Positions 6,912-12,261 of a DNA stretch of 12,261 bases are shown here, piece by piece. The position numbers were made by a program, and so were the translations under genes. Position 1 is the stretch's first letter. Every line of letters starts with the position of its first letter. Source of the stretch: Comamonas sp. (GTDB taxonomy: Bacteria; Pseudomonadota; Gammaproteobacteria; Burkholderiales; Burkholderiaceae_C); the NCBI GenBank assembly GCA_019236485.1, contig JAFAIY010000008.1, positions 1-12,261 on the forward strand, written 5' to 3'. The notes under the pieces are model-generated. The model was not told the DNA's origin. It did no database searches and saw nothing but the letters and a program-made list of their open reading frames with translations.

Positions 6912-7385
6912 TCATTTCTCGGCGGCTTTCCTGGCTCCGGCCGGGGCCGGCTCCTGGGGCGCAGGTGTCCAGGCAGCCAGCCATTGCTTGAATACATCTT
7001 GCAGCGGCAGCGAGGGCAGATTGGGCGCGGCATCGGCGCGCAGCGCATCGGCCACGGCTTTCTGCCAGGCTTCCAGCGCCTGCTGCAGGCCGTTGGCAAA
7101 AGCCTCCTGATTCTTGACGGCAATGTCGCTGAGGCTCTTGGCGTCGCTCATGCGGTTTTCAAAGCGGCGCCAGAAGGCCTCGGCCGGCAGGCTGGCCAGG
7201 GATTGCCAGTCTTCGGCGCGCAGCAGGCCCTCCAGCGCCGCACCGGTTTCGCTCACGCCTTCGGCGCTGACCTGCTGTACGGCCGCCAGCCAGCGATGAC
7301 CGTTTTCGCGCATCAACTGGGCGATGCGCAATTGCAGCTCGGCGTTGGCCTTGAACAGATTCAGAGGGGTAGCTTGGATGCTCAT
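6912..7385 (-). CDS. Phasin family protein (PHA granule-associated)
   Basis: This 157-residue protein has no signal peptide or membrane segment and is predicted almost wholly helical and amphipathic, as expected of phasins that coat PHA granules and control their number and size. The N-terminal part (LNLFKANAELQLRIAQLMRENGHRWLAAVQQ, 8-38) and the central part (FENRMSDAKSLSDIAVKNQEAFANGLQQALEAWQKAV, about 75-111) match the phasin pattern of heptad-like hydrophobics with Gln/Ala. The tail is Ala/Pro-rich and ends in a Lys-containing AAEK, a common phasin ending. ATG 7385 has GGAG six bases upstream. It lies between phaC and the DUF3141 gene, with a hairpin on each side of the coding region, which may allow it to accumulate above its neighbours. 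Confidence 0.88.
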   Translation of the reverse strand: MSIQATPLNLFKANAELQLRIAQLMRENGHRWLAAVQQVSAEGVSETGAALEGLLRAEDWQSLASLPAEAFWRRFENRMSDAKSLSDIAVKNQEAFANGLQQALEAWQKAVADALRADAAPNLPSLPLQDVFKQWLAAWTPAPQEPAPAGARKAAEK

Positions 7386-7407
7386 GTCGGTCTCCGTGTG
7401 GTGATGG

Positions 7408-7424
7408 AGCCTCGCTGCGAGGCT
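7408..7424 (-). other. Intercistronic hairpin between phaC and the phasin gene
   Basis: AGCCTCG (7408-7414) and CGAGGCT (7418-7424) form a perfect seven-pair stem with a three-base loop, just before the phasin ribosome-binding site (GGAG at 7392-7395). An outer GTGAT/ATCAC pairing (7401-7405 with 7442-7446) may extend the structure. It may mark an mRNA processing point or protect the 5' end of a phasin transcript. Confidence 0.45.
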
Positions 7425-7470
7425 GGTGGGCCGCCCGGTTTATCACCATGGCCGGGCAGCCATTGGGAAA

Positions 7471-9192
7471 TCAATGCTCGAGTACATACCGGCCGGGGGC
7501 ATCCTCCAGCGGCTTGCCATGCTTGCCGCCCAGGCGCGGCGGCGCCAAGGCGGGGCCGGAGCGGGCCTTGAGCCAGGCCAGCCATGCGGGCCACCACGAG
7601 CCATCGTGCCAGGCGGCTCTCTCCAGCCACTGCTGCACGCTGATGTCCGGGCCGTTCGCGGGGCGTGTGAGCAGCTGGTAACTGCGGCGCGGGTGACCGG
7701 GTTCGCTGAGAATGCCGGCGTTGTGGCCGCCGCTGGTGAGCAGAAAGCTGATCTCGGCCGAGGTCTGGTGGTGCAGCTTGAACACGGACTGCCAGGGCGC
7801 TATATGGTCGGTGACGGTGCCCACACAGAAGATGGGCGCACGCAGCTTGCTCAGCGACACCGCCCGGCCGTCGACCGGATAGCGGTTTTCGCTCAGGTCG
7901 TTGTTCAGGAACAGGCGGCGCAGGTATTGCGCATGCATTCTGGCGGGCATGCGCGTGGCGTCGGCATTCCAGGCCATCAGGTCGTTCACCGGGGCGCGCT
8001 CGCCCAGCAGATACTGGTTGACCAGGCGCGACCACAGCAGGTCGTAGGAGCGCAGCATCTGGAACGCGCCCGCCATCTGGTCGGCGCGCAGATAGCCTTT
8101 CTGCGTCATCTGCGCCTCGAGCAGGCTGATCTGCGACTCGTCGATGAACAGGGCCAGCTCGCCCGGCTCGGTGAAATCGGTCTGTGCGGCGAACAGCGAC
8201 AGCGAGGCCAGACGTTCATCGCCGTCGCGTGCCATGGCCGCGGCCGCGATGGCCAGCAGCGTGCCGCCCAGACAATAGCCGGTGGCATGCACTTTCCGCC
8301 CCGGCACGATGGCGGCCACCGCATCGAGCGCGGCGCGCCAGCCCAGGTCGATGTACTCATCCATGCCCAGGTCGCGCTCGGCAGCGCCCGGGTTCTTCCA
8401 GGAGATGCAGAACACCGTATGACCTTGATCGACGAGGTATTTGATCAGCGAGTTGTGCGGCGACAGATCGAGGATGTAGTACTTCATGATCCACGCGGGC
8501 ACGATCAGGATGGGCTCGGGGTGGACCTTGTCGGTGGTCGGCGCGTACTGGATCAGCTCCATCAGCCTGTTGCGCAGCACCACCTTGCCGGGCGTGGCCG
8601 CCACCTCGCGGCCGGGCCGGAATTGCTCCACGCCCTGGGGCGGCCTGTGCGTGAGCAGCGCATGCACATCGTCCATCAGGTACTGGAACCCTCGCACCAG
8701 GTTCAGCCCCCCTTCCCTGGCGGTGCGCTCCAGCACCACCGGATTGGTGGCCAGGTAATTGCCGGGTGAAAGCATGTCCAGCCACTGCTTGGCCCAGAAG
8801 GCGGCCAGCCGCTCATGGTGTTTCTCCACGCCCGGCACGCCCAGGGTGGCGGTCTGCCACCAGTGTTGCTGGGCCAGAAAGGCCTGGCTCATGAGGTTGA
8901 ACGGCCATTGCTGCCAGGCCGGATCCTTGAAGCGGCGGTCCGGTATCGGGTGAGTCTGGGAGCCCGGCGGCTGCAGCGCCGCATAGTAGAGCTGGGCCCA
9001 CTCCTCCAGCGCCAGCCGCGCGAGCTCGGAGCGCTTGCCGGGGCTGATCGCAAGATTGCACACCCAGTCCGTCCAGGCCAGCAGCTGCGAATGCGGCGAG
9101 ACCGACATCCAGCGCCGGGCCCACGCGGCACGCGCGGCCTGGTCAAGCTGCTGGCTGCTGCTGGGCGGAACTTCGGCCTGATGGTCAACCAT
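7471..9192 (-). CDS. phaC: Poly(3-hydroxyalkanoate) synthase, PhaC type
   Basis: PhaC polymerises (R)-3-hydroxyacyl-CoA into PHA at the granule surface, releasing CoA. The protein has 573 residues, near the size of class I synthases (Cupriavidus PhaC is 589). A short N-terminal PHBC_N-like motif is seen at about 15-65 (RRWMSVSPHSQLLAWTDWV, then PGKRSELARLALE). The PhaC N-terminal domain follows (about 80-250), then the alpha/beta-hydrolase domain with WKNPGAAERDLGMDEYI (265-281). The catalytic triad is complete: Cys307 in GYCLGGT, Asp462 in TDHIAPW and His490 in SGGHNAGI. I chose ATG 9192 because AAGAGG lies five bases upstream; an in-frame ATG at 9228 would add 12 residues and bury that site. 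It is the first gene of the minus-strand PHA cluster and divergent from rpmE2. No phaA, phaB or phaR is in view, so monomer supply may be encoded elsewhere. Confidence 0.95.
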   Translation of the reverse strand: MVDHQAEVPPSSSQQLDQAARAAWARRWMSVSPHSQLLAWTDWVCNLAISPGKRSELARLALEEWAQLYYAALQPPGSQTHPIPDRRFKDPAWQQWPFNLMSQAFLAQQHWWQTATLGVPGVEKHHERLAAFWAKQWLDMLSPGNYLATNPVVLERTAREGGLNLVRGFQYLMDDVHALLTHRPPQGVEQFRPGREVAATPGKVVLRNRLMELIQYAPTTDKVHPEPILIVPAWIMKYYILDLSPHNSLIKYLVDQGHTVFCISWKNPGAAERDLGMDEYIDLGWRAALDAVAAIVPGRKVHATGYCLGGTLLAIAAAAMARDGDERLASLSLFAAQTDFTEPGELALFIDESQISLLEAQMTQKGYLRADQMAGAFQMLRSYDLLWSRLVNQYLLGERAPVNDLMAWNADATRMPARMHAQYLRRLFLNNDLSENRYPVDGRAVSLSKLRAPIFCVGTVTDHIAPWQSVFKLHHQTSAEISFLLTSGGHNAGILSEPGHPRRSYQLLTRPANGPDISVQQWLERAAWHDGSWWPAWLAWLKARSGPALAPPRLGGKHGKPLEDAPGRYVLEH

Positions 9193-9197
9193 GGTTG

Positions 9198-9203
9198 CCT
9201 CTT
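9198..9203 (-). promoter_or_regulatory. Ribosome-binding site deciding the phaC start
   Basis: AAGAGG on the minus strand lies five bases before ATG 9192. This favours the ATG at 9192 over the in-frame ATG at 9228. Confidence 0.6.
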
Positions 9204-9226
9204 TTGCTGCATGGCAATAACGCAAC

Positions 9227-9254
9227 ATCTTAGAGTGCAGATGTGTTTACACAT
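9227..9254 (-). promoter_or_regulatory. Possible phaC promoter -10 with a perfect dyad upstream
   Basis: On the minus strand TAAGAT (9232-9227) could be a -10 box 34 bases before the phaC ATG. No good -35 is seen at standard spacing. In its place lies a perfect palindrome ATGTGTTTACACAT (9241-9254; six-base arms, two-base spacer), the expected position for an activator or repressor. The regulator is unknown. The 14-base dyad is seen directly; the promoter itself is inference. Confidence 0.35.
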
Positions 9255-9269
9255 ATTCAATCCCCACAA

Positions 9270-9289
9270 AACTTGCGCTGTATCAAGTT
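9270..9289. promoter_or_regulatory. Second dyad in the phaC/rpmE2 divergent region
   Basis: AACTTG (9270-9275) and CAAGTT (9284-9289) are perfect six-base arms around an eight-base spacer, 15 bases from the dyad at 9241-9254. The shape suits a dimeric regulator. Bound factor unknown. Confidence 0.35.
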
Positions 9290-9376
9290 GCACCTGGGCC
9301 AGGGCAATAGGCCATGGCCGGGGCCGCCCATTGCGCGCGCCGGCGCCGGCAGGCGCTGCAGCGTTTTCCGAATATG

Positions 9377-9385
9377 TGCAATAAT
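9377..9385 (+). promoter_or_regulatory. Possible extended -10 promoter of rpmE2
   Basis: TGC followed by AATAAT matches an extended -10 (TGn plus five of six TATAAT bases), 68 bases before the rpmE2 start. The -35 region is poor, as is common when the TG extension is present. The -10 overlaps the small palindrome CAATAATTG (9379-9387). Confidence 0.4.
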
Positions 9386-9453
9386 TGAGAGCTTTTTGCG
9401 GAAAGTACACCGGGCTGGCTGGTGCGGCTCCCGCAGTTGACCAAAGGAAGATC

Positions 9454-9699
9454 ATGAAAGCAGGCATTCACCCCAACTACCGCGAAGTTCTGTTCGTGGA
9501 CCTGTCCAACGGCTTCAAGTTCGTGACACGTTCTTGCGTGAACACCAAGGAAACCGAAACCTTCGAAGGCAAGGAATATCCCCTGTTCAAGCTGGATACC
9601 TCCTCTGAATCGCACCCCTTCTACACCGGCACGCAAAAGTCGGTGGACAACATGGGTGGCCGCGTGGAGAAGTTCCGCAACCGCTTCGGCAAGAAGTAA
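9454..9699 (+). CDS. rpmE2: Ribosomal protein L31, type B (zinc-independent)
   Basis: The product has 81 residues, the usual length of type B L31, a protein at the interface of the two ribosomal subunits. It starts [14 protein letters not shown] and contains [18 protein letters not shown] and the end [11 protein letters not shown], all L31 hallmarks. The CxxC pairs of the zinc-binding type A form are missing; only one cysteine (Cys28) is present. ATG 9454 is fixed by AAAGGAAG at 9443-9450; an in-frame upstream ATG at 9385 lacks such a site. It appears monocistronic, with its own promoter region shared divergently with phaC and a strong terminator about 20 bases after the stop. Confidence 0.96.
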   Translation: MKAGIHPNYREVLFVDLSNGFKFVTRSCVNTKETETFEGKEYPLFKLDTSSESHPFYTGTQKSVDNMGGRVEKFRNRFGKK

Positions 9700-9718
9700 T
9701 TCCTGCTTCTTCGCTAGT

Positions 9719-9754
9719 AAGGGCAGCCCGGGCAACCGTGCTGCCTTTTCTTTT
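9719..9754 (+). terminator. Intrinsic terminator of rpmE2
   Basis: A nine-pair stem (arms 9719-9727 and 9740-9748; core GGCAGC/GCTGCC, one G-T pair) with a twelve-base loop is followed by TTTTCTTTT (9746-9754). It lies 20 bases beyond the rpmE2 stop codon, a typical rho-independent terminator. Confidence 0.85.
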
Positions 9755-9805
9755 GCCGCTCCATAGAGCATGGCCGATCCCCGGCCACGGGCCGCGACGC
9801 GCGCA

Positions 9806-9826
9806 ATGCTCCTATCATGGGAGCAT
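9806..9826 (+). other. Inverted repeat upstream of the GT-C-like gene
   Basis: ATGCTCC (9806-9812) and GGAGCAT (9820-9826) are perfect seven-base arms with a seven-base loop, 73 bases before the GTG start of the next gene. It lacks a T-tract. It may be an operator or leader hairpin; no clear promoter is visible in 9755-9898. Confidence 0.35.
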
Positions 9827-9898
9827 CAGGCGCTTGCCCCCGGCGCCACCGCTTGACCGGACCGCGCATCTGCGGTCTGCTGCCACAGGATTGATTGT

Positions 9899-11614
9899 GT
9901 GAACCAGCCCACACCCGCCATCGTTGCCCAAAGCGCCGTGCGCCGCCTGCCGCGCTGGGCGCTGCTGTTGCTGTGCCTGGCCTATGTGCTGCCCGGCTTT
10001 GTCCTGCGCGGCCCCTGGCGCTCCAACGACATGGAGGCCTTTGGCTATATGCGCGAGCTGGCCCTGGGCCACACCTCCTGGCTGGCCCCGCAGCTTGCGG
10101 GGCTTGCACCCAGCATGGACGGCCTGCTGCCCTATTGGCTGGGCGCCTTGTCGCTGCAGGGCCTGGGATGGCTGCTGGGCCCAGAGATGGCCTCGCGCCT
10201 GCCTTTCATCGCGCTGCTGGTGCTGACGCTGGCCGCCACCTGGTGGGGCGCCTACTACCTGGCCCGCACCCCTGGCGCTCAGCCCGTGGCTTTTGCCTTT
10301 GGCGGCGAGGCCCAGCCCAGCGACTACGCGCGCGCCATGGCCGATGGCGCGCTGCTGGCCCTGGTCGCCAGCCTGGGCCTGGCCCAGCTGTCCCACGAAA
10401 CCACCAGCTATGTCACGCAGCTGGGCTGCACCGCGCTGCTGTTCTTTGCAGCGTCGGCCATGGCCTATCACCCCAGAAAGTCCGCGGCGGCGCTGATGCT
10501 GGGCATGCTGGGCCTGAGCCTGAGCGGCGCCCCGACCATGACCGTGCTGTTCGGCCTGGGCGGCAGCATGATTGCCTTCACCCAGCAATGCTGGGGAGAT
10601 GCGCCGGGCCGCGCCCACCGCCAGGCCCGCCTCTGGGCCGGCACCTGGCTGGCGGCCACCGTGGCGGCCGCCGCGCTGACCACCGCACTTCAGCAATGGG
10701 TCTGGCATCTGGTCGATGCCGCCGGCAACTGGAGCGATCTGCTGCAGCTGCTGCTGTGGTTCTGCTGGCCCGCCTGGCCTCTGGCCCTGTGGACGCTATG
10801 GGTCTGGCGCCGCCAGATTGCTCAGCCCGCCCGCAATCCCCACCTGGGCATTGCGCTGCTGTTTGCGCTGGTGCCGGTTGCGGCCTGCCTGAGCAGCCTG
10901 CCTGCCGACCGCGCGCTGCTGCTGGGCCTGCCGGCCATCGCCACGCTGGCCGCTTTCGCCCTGCCCACCTTCCGCCGCAGCATCAGCGCGCTGATCGACT
11001 GGTTCACGCTGCTGTTCTTCACGGCCTCGGCCATCGCCATCTGGGTGGTGTGGCTGGCTTTCCAGACGGGTTTCCCGTCGAGGATCGCCGCCAATATCGC
11101 GCGGCTTGCGCCCCAGTTCGAAGCCAGCATTTCCTGGCCCGTGGTCGTCGTGGCTCTGGCCGCCACGGCCAGCTGGTTTGTACTGGTGGTCTGGCGCACC
11201 TCGCGTAACCGCGCCGCCATCTGGAAGAGCCTGGTGCTGCCCGCCGGCGGCGCCACGCTGAGCTGGCTGCTGCTGTCCACCCTCTGGATGGCGCCCCTGG
11301 ACCATGCGCGCAGCTATGAATTCCAGATGCACCAGCTGGCGGCCCAACTGCTGCAGAACCGGGTCGGCAGCTGCCTGCTGACCTATGGCCTGGGGCGCTC
11401 CCAGATCGCGGCCGTGCGCTACTACACCTCCGTGGATACGGCCCTGCTGCGCCACAGCACGCCGGGCCAGTGCGACTGGGCCCTGGTGGATGCCGACCGC
11501 TGGGCCGGCGACCACAACCGCAAGCTGCGCCAGGGCTGGTCTGAGGTTTCGCGCATCACCCGTCTGACGGGCCAGAAAGAGGTTCTGATCCTGCTCAAGC
11601 ACGCCGCCCAATGA
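9899..11614 (+). CDS. Multi-pass membrane protein resembling GT-C (ArnT/GT39-like) glycosyltransferases
   Basis: The product has 571 residues with about ten or more membrane helices, the first at about 19-37. The first periplasmic loop (about 38-78) reads WRSNDMEAFGYMRELALGHT and later MDGLLPYWLGALSLQ and ASRLPF. Its layout matches the catalytic loop of ArnT/GT39 enzymes, in which an acidic pair near a Tyr is followed by a P..YWL stretch. Such enzymes move sugars from polyprenyl-phosphate donors to lipid A or proteins on the periplasmic side. Here the usual DE pair is replaced by NDME, so activity is uncertain. A C-terminal soluble part of about 100 residues (from about 465, with CLLTYGLGRSQIAAVRYY) probably lies in the periplasm. 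Start GTG 9899 has AGGA eight bases upstream. The gene overlaps the following MATE gene by ATGA, so the two are translationally coupled. Substrate and function are unknown. Confidence 0.75.
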   Translation: MNQPTPAIVAQSAVRRLPRWALLLLCLAYVLPGFVLRGPWRSNDMEAFGYMRELALGHTSWLAPQLAGLAPSMDGLLPYWLGALSLQGLGWLLGPEMASRLPFIALLVLTLAATWWGAYYLARTPGAQPVAFAFGGEAQPSDYARAMADGALLALVASLGLAQLSHETTSYVTQLGCTALLFFAASAMAYHPRKSAAALMLGMLGLSLSGAPTMTVLFGLGGSMIAFTQQCWGDAPGRAHRQARLWAGTWLAATVAAAALTTALQQWVWHLVDAAGNWSDLLQLLLWFCWPAWPLALWTLWVWRRQIAQPARNPHLGIALLFALVPVAACLSSLPADRALLLGLPAIATLAAFALPTFRRSISALIDWFTLLFFTASAIAIWVVWLAFQTGFPSRIAANIARLAPQFEASISWPVVVVALAATASWFVLVVWRTSRNRAAIWKSLVLPAGGATLSWLLLSTLWMAPLDHARSYEFQMHQLAAQLLQNRVGSCLLTYGLGRSQIAAVRYYTSVDTALLRHSTPGQCDWALVDADRWAGDHNRKLRQGWSEVSRITRLTGQKEVLILLKHAAQ

Positions 11615-12261
11615 AGGGCGAGCTGCAGCATATAGGCCGCCATGCCGTAACCGTGCTGGCCGGCCAGCTGGCCGTGATGGCCTTCGGCACCACCGACACC
11701 ATCGTGGCCGGCCGTTATTCCGACGCTGCGGTGGCCGCGCTGTCGGTAGGCTCGGCCATTTTCGTGAGTGTCTATGCCTCGCTGATGGGCATTTTCCAGG
11801 CCCTGCTGCCCCTGTGGGCCGAGCAGCGCGGCGCGGGCCGGCCGCAGGCCATAGGCCGCTCGCTGCGCCAGTCCATGTATCTATGCCTGCTGGCCTGCAT
11901 GCTGGGCATGGCCGTGCTGCTCATGCCCGACGCCCTGCTGCGCTGGACCGATGTTCCCGAAGCGCTGCAGCACGAGGTCAAACGCTATCTGGCCGTGCTG
12001 GCCTGGGGTCTGCCGCCGGCCCTGCTGTTTCGCATCTACAGCGCCCTGAATCAGGCACTGGGTCATCCCAGGCTGGTGACCTGGCTGCAGCTCTGCTCCC
12101 TGCTGCTCAAGGTACCGCTGTCCATCTGGCTCACTTTCGGCGGACTGGGCCTGGACCCCATGGGCGCTGCGGGCTGCGCGCTCGCCACCCTGGTGGTCAA
12201 CTACACCATGTTCGGCGTGGCTCTGTGGCTGGTGCGCAGCCAGGACCTGTATGCGCCGCTG
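11611..12261 (+). CDS. MATE-family efflux transporter, N-terminal part
   Basis: This is the first 217 residues of a gene that runs past the window end; no stop codon occurs. The sequence begins MKGELQHIGRHAVTVLAGQLAVMAFGTTDTIVAGRYS and continues VAALSVGSAIFVSVYASLMGIFQALLPLWAEQRGAGR, the typical first two helices and loop of a NorM/MATE domain. About six membrane helices are visible (near 12-35, 42-68, 88-110, 127-147, 157-177, 185-209). MATE proteins expel cationic drugs or toxic metabolites in exchange for Na+ or H+; some relatives flip lipid-linked molecules. The start ATG overlaps the stop of the preceding membrane protein (ATGA), which suggests joint expression. The substrate cannot be read from this fragment. 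Confidence 0.9.
   Translation, partial: MKGELQHIGRHAVTVLAGQLAVMAFGTTDTIVAGRYSDAAVAALSVGSAIFVSVYASLMGIFQALLPLWAEQRGAGRPQAIGRSLRQSMYLCLLACMLGMAVLLMPDALLRWTDVPEALQHEVKRYLAVLAWGLPPALLFRIYSALNQALGHPRLVTWLQLCSLLLKVPLSIWLTFGGLGLDPMGAAGCALATLVVNYTMFGVALWLVRSQDLYAPL

Noticed and set aside
7426..8769. 447-residue plus-strand open frame opposite phaC
   Set aside because: Antisense shadow of a complete PHA synthase; Gln/His/Arg-rich with no domain.
9371..9390. Zur (zinc) operator upstream of rpmE2
   Set aside because: Zinc-independent L31 genes are often zinc-regulated, but only the short palindrome CAATAATTG is present and it does not fit a Zur box.

Overview
The window is GC-rich DNA with dense, strongly GC-biased coding. 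It most likely comes from a betaproteobacterium of the Comamonadaceae (Comamonas/Delftia/Acidovorax type). That placement rests on the protein sequences, a type B ribosomal protein L31, and short palindromic intergenic repeats of a kind I remember from this family. No database search was possible. No tRNA, rRNA, CRISPR array, transposase or prophage gene is visible. No gene-free stretch exceeds 300 bases; the longest is the 261-base divergent promoter region at 9193-9453.

Region 1 (1-1978, plus strand) holds the 3' end of an ABC-2 transporter permease, probably the end of an RbbA-like ATPase/permease fusion. A complete YhhJ-type ABC-2 permease follows, then a small helix-hairpin-helix protein. 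A structured 159-base spacer with several inverted repeats separates the two permease genes.

Region 2 (1999-9192, minus strand, transcribed right to left) is a polyhydroxyalkanoate (PHA) cluster. Its order is phaC-type synthase, phasin, a DUF3141-type protein that looks like a PhaC-fold alpha/beta hydrolase with a cysteine nucleophile, a phosphate acyltransferase and an acetate kinase. DUF3141 and the acyltransferase overlap by ATGA, and the other genes are 85-202 bases apart. The cluster joins a polymer-making enzyme, a granule-coat protein and an acyl-phosphate/acyl-CoA module. The acyltransferase keeps only a remnant of the N-terminal MaoC-like domain that usually precedes it in such clusters. 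Hairpins flank the phasin gene, and palindromic repeats lie beside the acyltransferase, DUF3141 and acetate kinase genes.

Region 3 (9193-12261, plus strand) starts with the regulatory region shared by phaC and rpmE2, which contains two clean dyads. rpmE2 (type B L31) follows with a strong intrinsic terminator. Next come a large multi-pass membrane protein resembling GT-C/ArnT-type glycosyltransferases and, overlapping it by ATGA, the 5' part of a MATE-family transporter that runs off the window end.
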